Of a stretch of DNA of 64,000 nt, positions 54,297-63,447 are shown one piece after another. Numbering within the stretch: position 1 is the first letter of the stretch; each line of letters begins with the position of its first letter. This DNA comes from Coprococcus eutactus. GTDB lineage: Bacteria; Bacillota; Clostridia; Lachnospirales; Lachnospiraceae. Both the position numbers and the translations under genes were made by a program. The stretch covers positions 434,001-498,000 of the forward strand of contig NZ_CP102278.1 of the NCBI RefSeq assembly GCF_025149915.1, in the 5' to 3' direction. The notes under the pieces are model-generated. The model was not told the origin of the DNA, did no database searches, and worked only from the letters and a program-made list of their open reading frames with translations.

Positions 54297-55115
54297 ATGA
54301 ATTCCAACAGAGTTGAAACAACAGAGAGAGATACGGGGACACAGCCGTCAGCACTTAGTGCATATAAGGCTGCTGAGGGTGAGGAGAACGAGATAGACCT
54401 TCTGGATATGGGAATGGCGCTGCTCGAGAAGCTTCCTTATATTATATTGTGTTTCCTTGTAGGTGCGGTGTTATTCAACGCATACGCGTATTTCTTCATA
54501 AAGCCGACATATCAGTCCACAGCCAAGCTGTACGTGGTGTCAGCATCCGATGATTCTATAGTCAATCTTCAGGATCTGAACATAGGATCATCACTTACCG
54601 CTGACTATGAGGAACTGATACTGAGCTATCCGGTCCTCGATCAGGTCATAGACAAGATGAACCTCAACATGGACTCAGAGCAGCTTGCCAAGATGATATC
54701 ACTGGTGAATCCGACTGATACACGAGTGCTGCAGATCGTAGTCACAAGCACAGACAAACAGCAGGCATGCGATATAGCAAACACACTGGCGAATGTTGCC
54801 ATAGATTACCTTCCTGACACCATGAGCACGAATGCACCAAACATAGCGCAGGTCGCAAGGGTTGCAGATAAGAAGGTAGGACCAAGCTACATGAAGTATA
54901 CAGCCATCGGAGCGCTGCTCGGAGCTCTTATCTACTGTATATTCATCATCATAGGCTACCTGATGGATGACACGATCCACACATCAGAGGATATGGAGAA
55001 GTACTTCGGTATAGTTCCACTCACAGTCATCCCGGAGAGCGAACAGTTCAGAACAGATGATGTTCAGGATATAACACAGAAACACAGTAAGAGGAAAGAG
55101 AGGAGCAAAGCATGA
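54297..55115 (+). CDS. cpsC: CpsC/Wzz-type chain-length regulator and kinase activator
   Basis: 272 residues with the Wzz topology: a membrane segment near residue 50 (YIILCFLVGAVLFNAYAYFF), a ~130-residue extracellular domain and a second segment near 210 (AIGALLGALIYCIFIIIGYLM) with a cytoplasmic tail. In Firmicutes this protein activates the separate tyrosine kinase, whose gene overlaps by 4 nt (ATGA). GGAGGAG RBS. Confidence 0.92.
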   Translation: MNSNRVETTERDTGTQPSALSAYKAAEGEENEIDLLDMGMALLEKLPYIILCFLVGAVLFNAYAYFFIKPTYQSTAKLYVVSASDDSIVNLQDLNIGSSLTADYEELILSYPVLDQVIDKMNLNMDSEQLAKMISLVNPTDTRVLQIVVTSTDKQQACDIANTLANVAIDYLPDTMSTNAPNIAQVARVADKKVGPSYMKYTAIGALLGALIYCIFIIIGYLMDDTIHTSEDMEKYFGIVPLTVIPESEQFRTDDVQDITQKHSKRKERSKA

Positions 55116-55855
55116 AGAAATTGAATGTAGAGTTCCAGGAATTGCCATATGCAGTAGAGGAAGCCATGAACAGGCTCAGAATAAACATAAAGTTCTGCGG
55201 CAAGAACACCAAAAAGATACTTATAACAAGCAGCATGCCAAACGAGGGAAAGAGCAGCATAGCTATCAACCTTTGGAAGATGCTTGCTGAGGCGGGGTTC
55301 CCTACAGTGCTGGTTGACGTGGATCTGAGAAAGTCAGTTATAAAAGAGAGACATCACATTAACAATACAGAAAAGCTTCAGGATCTTGGATATTATCTCT
55401 CCGGTCAGGCAGAGATAGAGGATGTCGTGTATGAGACACAGGTTGAAAATGCATACATTGTGCCTTGTATGAATCTCCTGGAGAACCCATCAGCACTTCT
55501 CGAGGATGCGAGGTTTGCAGAGATCCTTGACAAGCTTGCCGAGACATACAGATATGTCATCATAGATTCGCCACCACTTGGAAGCGTGGCGGACGCCGCA
55601 CAGATAGCATCACTGTGTGACGGAGCAGTACTGGTAGTCAGAGCTGGCGAGACATCCAGGAATCTCATCAAGCAGTCATTCCAGCAGCTCTCCCAGGTCG
55701 GATGTACCCTCCTTGGAGTCATCCTCAACAGAGTTGAGACCGCCGGAAGAGCATACAAGAAATACTACGGTAAATACGGAAAGTATTACAAGCAGTACGG
55801 CTATGGTGAGTATGGCAGATATGGCCAGGAAGCCGCATCGTCCAAGGACAAATAA
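55112..55855 (+). CDS. cpsD: CpsD-type bacterial tyrosine autokinase
   Basis: 247 residues. Walker A SMPNEGKSS (41-49), Walker A' VLVDVDLRKS and Walker B VIIDSPP. The C-terminal tail has ten tyrosines within ~25 residues (YKKYYGKYGKYYKQYGYGEY), the site of autophosphorylation. It works with CpsC and is reset by CpsB. Confidence 0.94.
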   Translation: MKKLNVEFQELPYAVEEAMNRLRINIKFCGKNTKKILITSSMPNEGKSSIAINLWKMLAEAGFPTVLVDVDLRKSVIKERHHINNTEKLQDLGYYLSGQAEIEDVVYETQVENAYIVPCMNLLENPSALLEDARFAEILDKLAETYRYVIIDSPPLGSVADAAQIASLCDGAVLVVRAGETSRNLIKQSFQQLSQVGCTLLGVILNRVETAGRAYKKYYGKYGKYYKQYGYGEYGRYGQEAASSKDK

Positions 55856-55949
55856 AAGTGGATATTACCGACTGTACAGTGGCATGCAGAAGGTTTTATC
55901 ATATATAGTAATTCATTTACGACAAAATTTTGGGAAGGAGGAATTTATC

Positions 55950-56954
55950 GTGAAGAATTTAAAGAAGATATTGGCAGTAATAGTATGCGTAGCTATGATG
56001 ATCCCAACAGTTGCATTTGCAGCTAACACATCACCGGCTAAGATTAATGTTGACACAGCAGCTGTATCAGCTGGAAAGCTTACCTACACAGGTAAGACCC
56101 AGTCACCAAAGCTTACTGTTACAATCAACGGAAAGACACTTGTTGAAGGAACAGACTTTGTAGTAACAGGCAAGAACAAGGTTACAAATGCAGGTACATA
56201 TGAGATCACTATCAGCGGTAAGGGTAACTATACCGGTGAGCAGACATTCAAGTATACAGTAGCTGCAAAGAATGTAACAGCTAAGGCTGCTACAGCAAAC
56301 AAGTACTATACAGGAAGCAAGGTTAAGACTACTCCTGTAGTTAAGGCTGACGGCAAGACTCTCAAGGCTGGCGTGGATTACACAGTTACTGGTGATGTAG
56401 CCATCAAGCCAGGTTTACACAAGGCTGTGATCAAGGGTAAGGGCAACTACTCATTCACAAGCTCAGTTTACTACAGAGTTAAGTACAGCGTACCTTCATA
56501 TGCGAAGACTACAGTTGCAAAGACTACTTACTCAGGTAAGGCTCAGGCAGCTAAGATCACTGTAAAGAATGGCGGCAAGACACTTAAGGCTGGCACAGAC
56601 TATGTAATATCTGGTACAACAAAGGCCAAGAATGCTGGTAAGTATAGAATCAAGATCACAGGTAAGGGTAACTATGCCGGATCAAAGATTATCACTTACA
56701 CGATCAGTAAGTGCAATCAGAAGTGGATTGGCATCAAGACAAACAACACTTCAAAGAAGATTGCCGTATCTGGTGTAAAGGGTAAGGCAAAGGTTGCATA
56801 TGCTACAAACAACAGCAAAGTAAAGGTATCAGGCGGTAAGATCTCCATTGCTAAGGGCGTAAAGTCCGGTACAAGGGTTAAGATCACTGTCAAGGTTGGA
56901 GCTACAAAGAACTTCAACGCATACAAGAAGACTATTACTTACGTTGTTAAGTAA
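55950..56954 (+). CDS. Secreted protein with three MBG/Ig-like repeats
   Basis: About 334 residues. GTG 55950, 8 nt after AAGGAGG, starts a classical signal peptide (KNLKKILAVIVCVAMMIPTVAFA, cut after AFA). Three ~65-residue repeats follow, each with Y(T/S)GK, a GKTL(K/V)xG(T/V)D(Y/F) block and an xGKGNY end. A C-terminal ~75-residue Ig-like domain closes it. There is no sortase motif, so it is released or held by charge; Lys is very abundant. The codon choice suggests high expression. Its place inside the polysaccharide operon suggests a matrix or polymer-binding role. The role is unknown. Confidence 0.82.
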   Translation: MKNLKKILAVIVCVAMMIPTVAFAANTSPAKINVDTAAVSAGKLTYTGKTQSPKLTVTINGKTLVEGTDFVVTGKNKVTNAGTYEITISGKGNYTGEQTFKYTVAAKNVTAKAATANKYYTGSKVKTTPVVKADGKTLKAGVDYTVTGDVAIKPGLHKAVIKGKGNYSFTSSVYYRVKYSVPSYAKTTVAKTTYSGKAQAAKITVKNGGKTLKAGTDYVISGTTKAKNAGKYRIKITGKGNYAGSKIITYTISKCNQKWIGIKTNNTSKKIAVSGVKGKAKVAYATNNSKVKVSGGKISIAKGVKSGTRVKITVKVGATKNFNAYKKTITYVVK

Positions 56955-57007
56955 TTGATTTTCTTGGTATCAGCGCAGCAATGCGCGCCATTATGGCGGC
57001 ACAATCA

Positions 57008-57027
57008 GGCACCTAGCCACAGGTGCC
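57008..57027. other. Hairpin after the secreted protein gene
   Basis: GGCACCT-agccac-AGGTGCC in the 200-nt spacer before the priming transferase. No T-run; partial read-through is likely. Confidence 0.45.
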
Positions 57028-57155
57028 GGTGTCTGCTGTGGTGGCACCTGCAGTTCACAGATGAGATGGTTCACATATCATGATGCATCATGAAGCTGAG
57101 CTATGACATGTATGAATTGGTTTATTTTTTACATAGGATGAGGAGAGAAAAATTT

Positions 57156-58607
57156 ATGTATCAGAAAGGTGCAAAGGGCTGGCTGAAGCACTTCGACTTC
57201 ATGCTGCTGGACCTTATAGTACTTCAATTGTCATTTCTTGTGGCATTCCAGATCAGACACGGCATGGTAAATCCGTATGCGGACAGAGATTATCTTGCAC
57301 TGGCTATCATCACAGAGCTTGCGGATATAGTAGCCATGATATTTCTAAATACATATGAGGGTGTACTCAGAAGAGGACATTTCAAGGAATTCGTATCCAG
57401 CTTCAAGAATGGTTTCGTGATAGTCGCACTGCTCCTTCTGTATGTGTTTGTCCTCAAGGATACATCTATATATTCCAGGACGACCATCATGCTTATGTGG
57501 GTCATATATGTATATGCCACATTTGCAGTGAGGAGTCTGTGGAAGAAACATCTCGAGAAATACGCAGAGCAGGGCAAGGGCAAGAAACTCCTGGTCATGA
57601 CCACCAGACATATAGCAGATGATGTGGTGGCAGGACTCAAGGAGAAGAACTATTCCGGGTTTGATATAGTAGGAGTCATGGTGATAGATGCCAATCTCAT
57701 CGGTCAGGAGATCCAGGGAGTGCCGGTGGTGGCGGATTACAACAGCGCAGTTGATTATGTGAGAACCGCATGGGTGGACGAGATATACGTGGATGTGCGC
57801 GGAGCATACGGATATGCGAACACCCTGATAGATGCATTTATCGAGGGCGGCATCACGGTTCACATGTGCATATCATCCATCGTGAAGACCCACGGCGACA
57901 AGCAGCTCATCCAGAAGATAAATGGGGAGACCGTGGTCACAACCATGATGAACTACGCAACACCGAAGCAGATGCTGCTAAAGAGAACGGCAGATATAAT
58001 AGGTGGTCTGGTGGGTAGTATATTCACGCTCATCCTCACAATATTTATAGGACCTGTCATATACATCAAGTCCCCGGGACCGATCTTCTTCAAGCAGGAG
58101 AGAGTGGGACTGAACGGCAAGATATTCAAGATGTACAAGTTCCGAAGCATGTACATGGACGCTGAGGAGCGCAAGAAAGAACTCATGGCGCAGAACACCA
58201 TGAGCGATTCGAAGATGTTCAAGATGGACTTTGACCCGAGAGTCATAGGCAATAAGATCCTGCCGGACGGCACCAAGAAGAAGGGAATCGGTCAGTATAT
58301 CAGAGACTTCTCCATAGACGAGTTCCCACAGTTCTTCAATGTGCTGAAAGGGGATCTCTCACTGGTTGGAACAAGACCACCACTTATCTCTGAGGTGGAG
58401 CAGTATGAGATGCACCACAAGAGTCGTCTTGCTACGAAACCGGGAATCACTGGAATGTGGCAGGTGAGCGGCCGAAGCGACATCACGGACTTCGAGGAGG
58501 TCGTGAGACTGGATACGGAGTATATAGAGAACTGGAGCTTTGGACTTGATGTGAAGATTGTGCTGAAGACTATCAAGGTTGTGCTTGGTAGGGAAGGGTC
58601 GAAGTAA
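57156..58607 (+). CDS. Polyprenyl-phosphate sugar-1-phosphate transferase (priming glycosyltransferase)
   Basis: About 483 residues. Four N-terminal membrane segments, a Rossmann-like middle, a fifth membrane segment (GSIFTLILTIFIGPVIYI), then the catalytic domain with KSPGPIFFKQERVGLNGKIFKMYKFRSM, DEFPQFFNVLKGDLSLVGTRPP and PGITGMWQVSGRSD. It loads the first sugar phosphate onto undecaprenyl phosphate to start repeat-unit synthesis (WbaP/CpsE type). ATG 57156 with GAGGAGAG is preferred to upstream ATGs. Confidence 0.93.
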   Translation: MYQKGAKGWLKHFDFMLLDLIVLQLSFLVAFQIRHGMVNPYADRDYLALAIITELADIVAMIFLNTYEGVLRRGHFKEFVSSFKNGFVIVALLLLYVFVLKDTSIYSRTTIMLMWVIYVYATFAVRSLWKKHLEKYAEQGKGKKLLVMTTRHIADDVVAGLKEKNYSGFDIVGVMVIDANLIGQEIQGVPVVADYNSAVDYVRTAWVDEIYVDVRGAYGYANTLIDAFIEGGITVHMCISSIVKTHGDKQLIQKINGETVVTTMMNYATPKQMLLKRTADIIGGLVGSIFTLILTIFIGPVIYIKSPGPIFFKQERVGLNGKIFKMYKFRSMYMDAEERKKELMAQNTMSDSKMFKMDFDPRVIGNKILPDGTKKKGIGQYIRDFSIDEFPQFFNVLKGDLSLVGTRPPLISEVEQYEMHHKSRLATKPGITGMWQVSGRSDITDFEEVVRLDTEYIENWSFGLDVKIVLKTIKVVLGREGSK

Positions 58608-58621
58608 GAGGAGGAAGATAG

Positions 58622-59518
58622 ATGAAAGGAATCATACTCGCCGGAGGCTCCGGCACAAGGTTGTACCCACTTACGATGGTGACGAGCAAACAGCTCCTAC
58701 CAATATATGACAAGCCGATGATATATTATCCATTGTCGGTGCTTATGAACGCGGGAATCAGGGCGATCCTTATCATCTCAACTCCTGCTGATACACCGAG
58801 ATTTGAAGAGCTTCTTGGTGATGGTCATCAGTTCGGAATAGAGTTGTCCTATGCAGTACAGCCGTCACCGGACGGACTTGCACAGGCGTTCATCATCGGT
58901 GCGGATTTCATAGGCGATGACAGTGTGGCGATGGTGCTGGGAGATAACATATTCGCGGGTCACGGACTTAAGAAGAGACTCAATGCAGCTGTGGCAAATG
59001 CTGAAGGTGGCAAGGGTGCTACAGTGTTCGGATATTATGTGGACGACCCGGAGAGGTTTGGCATAGTTGAGTTTGATGAGAACGGCAAGGCGGTATCCAT
59101 AGAGGAGAAGCCGGAGAAGCCGAAGAGCAACTACTGTGTGACCGGACTGTACTTCTATGACAACAGAGTTGTGGAGTATGCGAAGGGGCTTAAGCCATCT
59201 GCAAGAGGCGAACTGGAGATCACTGATTTGAACAGGATATATCTGGAGAACGGTGATCTGAACGTGGAGCTCCTCGGACAGGGATTCACATGGCTTGATA
59301 CAGGAACACATGAGAGTCTGGTGGACGCGACCAACTTCGTAAAGACAGTGGAACAGCATCAGCACAGGAAGATAGCGTGTCTTGAGGAGATAGCATACCT
59401 GAATGGCTGGATCAGCAGGGAAGAAGTACTTGAGGTATATGAAGTGCTGAAGAAGAATCAGTATGGACAGTATCTTAAAGATGTCCTTGATGGCAAGTAT
59501 CAGGAGCACCTTTATTAA
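58622..59518 (+). CDS. rmlA: Glucose-1-phosphate thymidylyltransferase
   Basis: 298 residues. Nucleotide motif [11 protein letters not shown] near the N-terminus, [18 protein letters not shown], and [12 protein letters not shown]. Makes dTDP-glucose, the first step to dTDP-L-rhamnose. GAGGAGG RBS, 15 nt after the priming transferase. Confidence 0.96.
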   Translation: MKGIILAGGSGTRLYPLTMVTSKQLLPIYDKPMIYYPLSVLMNAGIRAILIISTPADTPRFEELLGDGHQFGIELSYAVQPSPDGLAQAFIIGADFIGDDSVAMVLGDNIFAGHGLKKRLNAAVANAEGGKGATVFGYYVDDPERFGIVEFDENGKAVSIEEKPEKPKSNYCVTGLYFYDNRVVEYAKGLKPSARGELEITDLNRIYLENGDLNVELLGQGFTWLDTGTHESLVDATNFVKTVEQHQHRKIACLEEIAYLNGWISREEVLEVYEVLKKNQYGQYLKDVLDGKYQEHLY

Positions 59519-59524
59519 AGATGC

Positions 59525-59712
59525 GCATTTGGTATTATAGGATATGAATATGAACACAAGCTCTGACATATCAATGTGCGAACACTTGCGTTCAACTCGG
59601 TCTGCAGTGGCACTAGCGCTCACTTCGTATCGCTGAGTACCAGCAACCTCGTATGTCGCACATCAGATAATGTCAGACTTGTATTCATATGATAAGTGTG
59701 TGTATCAAATGC
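59525..59712. repeat. 188-nt foldback element between rmlA and rmlB
   Basis: Arms 59525-59581 and 59656-59712 (57 nt each) pair imperfectly; GCATTTG, TCTGACAT and ATGTGCGA blocks align. The core has GCACTAGCGCTC and GCTGAGTACC, resembling the core at 33650. The right arm ends 35 nt before the rmlB start. Confidence 0.78.
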
Positions 59713-59746
59713 TTAGGATAATAGATGAGAATAGGAGAATAAGAAC

Positions 59747-60766
59747 ATGACAATTATAGTGACAGGTGGAGCAGGATTTATAGGAAGCAACTTCGTATTC
59801 CACATGCTTAAGAAGTACCCGGATTACAGAATCATATGTCTCGACAAGCTGACATATGCAGGCAATCTGTCAACCCTTGAGCCGGTTATGGATAACCCAA
59901 ACTTCAGATTTGTGAAGCTTGATATATGTGACAGAGAGGGTGTATATAAGCTGTTCGAAGAGGAACATCCAGATGTGGTTGTGAACTTCGCTGCCGAGTC
60001 CCACGTAGACAGATCCATAGAGAATCCTATGATATTCCTTCAGACAAATATCATAGGAACAGCCACACTGATGGATGCATGTAGAAAATATGGTATCCAG
60101 AGATATCACCAGGTAAGTACTGATGAAGTATATGGTGACCTTCCACTTGACAGACCAGATCTCTTCTTCACAGAGGAGACTCCTATACACACAAGCTCAC
60201 CATACAGCAGCTCCAAGGCTGGGGCAGATTTGCTGGTTCTTGCTTATCATAGAACGTATGGACTTCCTGTTACTATCAGTAGATGTTCGAATAACTATGG
60301 TCCGTATCACTTCCCAGAGAAGCTGATACCACTTATGATAGCAAATGCGCTGGCAGACAAGCCGCTTCCAGTATATGGAGAGGGATTAAATGTGCGTGAC
60401 TGGCTCTATGTGGAGGATCACTGTAAGGCGATTGACCTTATCATCCACAAGGGAAGAGTCGGAGAGGTCTACAACGTAGGTGGACACAATGAGAAGAAGA
60501 ATATAGATATAGTGAAGATCATCTGTAAGGAGCTTGGCAAGCCTGAGAGCCTTATCACACATGTCGGAGACAGAAAGGGACATGACATGAGATATGCCAT
60601 AGACCCTACAAAGATCCACAACGAGCTTGGATGGCTTCCAGAGACGAAGTTCGAGGACGGAATCAAGAAGACAATACAGTGGTATCTGGACAACCGTGAG
60701 TGGTGGGATACCATCATCAGTGGAGAGTATCAGAACTACTACGAGAAAATGTACAGCAATCGCTAA
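59747..60766 (+). CDS. rmlB: dTDP-glucose 4,6-dehydratase
   Basis: 339 residues, short-chain dehydrogenase fold. NAD motif GGAGFIGSN, AAESHVDRSI, the STDEVYGDL acid/base block and YSSSKAGAD with the catalytic Tyr/Lys. Second step of dTDP-rhamnose synthesis. Arginine is mostly AGA, as in the upstream genes. Confidence 0.96.
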   Translation: MTIIVTGGAGFIGSNFVFHMLKKYPDYRIICLDKLTYAGNLSTLEPVMDNPNFRFVKLDICDREGVYKLFEEEHPDVVVNFAAESHVDRSIENPMIFLQTNIIGTATLMDACRKYGIQRYHQVSTDEVYGDLPLDRPDLFFTEETPIHTSSPYSSSKAGADLLVLAYHRTYGLPVTISRCSNNYGPYHFPEKLIPLMIANALADKPLPVYGEGLNVRDWLYVEDHCKAIDLIIHKGRVGEVYNVGGHNEKKNIDIVKIICKELGKPESLITHVGDRKGHDMRYAIDPTKIHNELGWLPETKFEDGIKKTIQWYLDNREWWDTIISGEYQNYYEKMYSNR

Positions 60767-60787
60767 GAAGCCAGAGGAGGAAAGAAC

Positions 60788-61702
60788 ATGAGGTTTTTTG
60801 TAACAGGCGTTGGCGGTCAGCTGGGACATGATGTGATGAACGAACTGCTGAAGCGCGGTCATGAAGGTGTTGGTTCTGATATTCAGGAGAACTACAGCGG
60901 TGTGGCAGATGGTTCTGCGGTAACAAAAGCACCGTATATGGCTCTGGATATTACTGATAAGGATGCTGTTGAGAAAGTAATTGCAGAAGTGAACCCGGAT
61001 GCTGTCATCCACTGCGCAGCATGGACTGCTGTGGATATGGCAGAGGATGACGATAAAGTAGAAAAGGTTCGTGCCATCAATGCTGGTGGCACCCAGAACA
61101 TTGCGGATGTTTGCAAGGAACTGGACTGCAAGATGACCTACATCAGCACGGATTATGTGTTTGACGGTCAGGGCACTGAGCCTTGGCAGCCGGACTGCAA
61201 GGATTACAAGCCCTTGAATGTGTACGGACGGACGAAACTGGAAGGTGAGCTGGCGGTCAGCCAGACGCTGGAGAAGTATTTCATCGTCCGCATTGCTTGG
61301 GTATTCGGTCTGAACGGTAAGAACTTTATCAAGACCATGCTGAATGTCGGCAAGACGCACGATACTATCCGTGTGGTTAATGACCAGATTGGCACACCGA
61401 CCTATACATATGATTTGGCTCGACTGCTTGTTGATATGAATGAAACCGAGAAGTATGGCTACTACCATGCGACCAACGAGGGCGGTTATATCAGTTGGTA
61501 CGATTTCACGAAAGAGATCTATCGTCAGGCTGGGTATAAGACAGAAGTCCTGCCGGTGACCACGGCAGAGTATGGTCTGAGCAAGGCTGCTCGTCCGTTC
61601 AACAGCCGTCTGGATAAGAGCAAGCTGGTGGAAGCTGGATTCACCCCACTTCCGACTTGGCAGGATGCACTGAGCCGATACCTGAAAGAAATCGAGCAGT
61701 AA
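60788..61702 (+). CDS. rmlD: dTDP-4-dehydrorhamnose reductase
   Basis: 304 residues. NAD(P) motif TGVGGQLGHDV, STDYVFDGQG and YGRTKLEGE. Final reduction to dTDP-L-rhamnose. From here to the end of rmlC arginine is mainly CGT/CGC and CTG is common, unlike rmlA/rmlB with AGA/AGG; this suggests the rmlD-rmlC pair came from another lineage. GGAGGAAAG RBS. Confidence 0.95.
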   Translation: MRFFVTGVGGQLGHDVMNELLKRGHEGVGSDIQENYSGVADGSAVTKAPYMALDITDKDAVEKVIAEVNPDAVIHCAAWTAVDMAEDDDKVEKVRAINAGGTQNIADVCKELDCKMTYISTDYVFDGQGTEPWQPDCKDYKPLNVYGRTKLEGELAVSQTLEKYFIVRIAWVFGLNGKNFIKTMLNVGKTHDTIRVVNDQIGTPTYTYDLARLLVDMNETEKYGYYHATNEGGYISWYDFTKEIYRQAGYKTEVLPVTTAEYGLSKAARPFNSRLDKSKLVEAGFTPLPTWQDALSRYLKEIEQ

Positions 61703-61717
61703 GAGGAGATAGAGAAA

Positions 61718-62326
61718 ATGGGACAGATTAAAGTTGAGAAAAATGTAGGCGGTATCGAAGGACTTTGTGTTATTGAACCTGCTGTTCACGGCGATGCCCG
61801 TGGTTATTTCATGGAAACTTACAACGAAAAAGATATGAAGGAAGCTGGTATCGACATCCATTTCGTGCAGGATAACCAGTCCATGTCCACAAAGGGCGTG
61901 CTGCGTGGCTTGCATTTCCAGAAGCAGTATCCGCAGTGTAAGCTGGTGCGCGCCGTGCGCGGCACCGTGTTTGATGTTGCTGTTGATCTGAGAAGTGATT
62001 CTGCGACCTATGGCAAATGGTATGGTGTTGCCCTGTCGGCCGAGAACAAGAAGCAGTTCCTCATCCCGGAGGGTTTTGCGCATGGCTTCCTTGTCTTGAG
62101 TGATGAAGCAGAGTTCTGCTACAAGGTCAATGACTTCTGGCATCCGAATGACGAGGGCGGTATGGCTTGGAATGACCCGGAGATCGGCATCGTGTGGCCG
62201 AAACTGAAGGGTGAGTACAAGGGCAGCGCAAGCGTAGAAGGTTACACACTGGAAGATGGTACTGCACTGAATCTGAGTGATAAGGATCAGAAGTGGCTGG
62301 GACTGAAGGATACTTTTAAATTTTAA
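61718..62326 (+). CDS. rmlC: dTDP-4-dehydrorhamnose 3,5-epimerase
   Basis: 202 residues, cupin fold. VLRGLHFQKQYPQCKLVRAVRG contains the active-site His, and FLIPEGFAHGFLVLSDEAEFCYK is the family block. Epimerises the 4-keto sugar before RmlD. It shares the CGN-rich arginine usage of rmlD. 15 nt after rmlD. Confidence 0.95.
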   Translation: MGQIKVEKNVGGIEGLCVIEPAVHGDARGYFMETYNEKDMKEAGIDIHFVQDNQSMSTKGVLRGLHFQKQYPQCKLVRAVRGTVFDVAVDLRSDSATYGKWYGVALSAENKKQFLIPEGFAHGFLVLSDEAEFCYKVNDFWHPNDEGGMAWNDPEIGIVWPKLKGEYKGSASVEGYTLEDGTALNLSDKDQKWLGLKDTFKF

Positions 62327-62356
62327 GGACTATTGGGAGTACGGAGGATTCTACTC

Positions 62357-63427
62357 ATGGCGGAGAAAAAGAAAATACTGTACATAGTCGAAGCTATGGG
62401 CGGAGGCGTTTTTACTTATATCGTTGACCTTGCCAATGAGCTTGTCAATTCTTATGACATGTACATTGCCTATGCAGTGCGGAAACAGACGCCACAAAAC
62501 TATAAAGATTATTTCGATAAAAGGATTCATTTAATTGAAGTCAAAAATTTTGGACGGGCAATCGATCCGGCAAAAGATATCGCAGCATTTTTTGAAGTCA
62601 AAAAGATAGCGGCAGAGATTAAGCCAGATGTGATTCATTTGCATAGTAGTAAAGCCGGCGCAATTGGTCGGGTAGCATTCAATGGAAAAATTCCAATGTT
62701 CTATACTCCGCACGGTTATAGCTTCTTGATGGAAGACTACAAAACGATGAAACGAAGAATGTTTAAACTGATTGAGTCGGTGTGTGCAAAGAGAAATTGC
62801 ACGACCATCAGTTGCAGCGTGGGTGAGCATCAAGAATCTCTGAAACTTACCAAAAGCGCCACTTATGTAAATAACGGCATCAACATGGCAGAACTTCAGG
62901 AGATTATTGATAAAACAGAAAAAGTAGAACATCCATTTACGGTTTACACACTGGGTAGAATTTGTTATCAGAAAAATCCTACATTGTTTAATGAGATAGC
63001 CGAATCACTTCCAGATGTGAAATTTGTCTGGATTGGTGATGGTGAGCTTCGAGGCGAGCTTACAAGCAAGAATATCGAAATCACAGGATGGGCTGACCGG
63101 AGCACTGCAATTAGATATGCAGTTAATGCAGATGTTTTTCTTTTACCAAGTAGATGGGAAGGACTTCCGATTTCTCTACTTGAATCAATGTATATGAAGA
63201 AAGCATGTGTGGTAAGTAATGTAATCGGTAATCGGGATGTTATTCATAATGGTGAGAATGGCTTTGTATGTACGAAAGTGGAAGATTTCGTAAAAGCTAT
63301 TGAAGAATGCCAGGACGAAGATGGAAAACTGACAGAGCGGGCATATCAGGATATCTTGATGATGTATAACACAAAGGTGATGGCTGAACAATATAGTAAA
63401 AAATATGAAACAGCAATGAATAGATAA
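62357..63427 (+). CDS. GT4-family glycosyltransferase
   Basis: About 356 residues, two Rossmann domains without a signal peptide. N-terminal KKILYIVEAMGGGVFTYIVDLANEL, DVIHLHSSKAGAIGR, and the C-terminal donor site FLLPSRWEGLPISLLESM typical of GT4. It should add one sugar of the repeat unit, possibly from dTDP-rhamnose. ATG 62357 with GGAGG is chosen over a TTG at 62333. Clearly more AT-rich than rmlD/rmlC. Confidence 0.9.
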   Translation: MAEKKKILYIVEAMGGGVFTYIVDLANELVNSYDMYIAYAVRKQTPQNYKDYFDKRIHLIEVKNFGRAIDPAKDIAAFFEVKKIAAEIKPDVIHLHSSKAGAIGRVAFNGKIPMFYTPHGYSFLMEDYKTMKRRMFKLIESVCAKRNCTTISCSVGEHQESLKLTKSATYVNNGINMAELQEIIDKTEKVEHPFTVYTLGRICYQKNPTLFNEIAESLPDVKFVWIGDGELRGELTSKNIEITGWADRSTAIRYAVNADVFLLPSRWEGLPISLLESMYMKKACVVSNVIGNRDVIHNGENGFVCTKVEDFVKAIEECQDEDGKLTERAYQDILMMYNTKVMAEQYSKKYETAMNR

Positions 63428-63447
63428 AAGACTTGGAGAGTAGAGGA

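Noticed and set aside
60386..62143. Long minus-strand open frame (~585 codons) across rmlB, rmlD and rmlC
   Set aside because: It is fully antisense to three well-supported genes, has no family motif and no RBS; it results from codon bias on the + strand.
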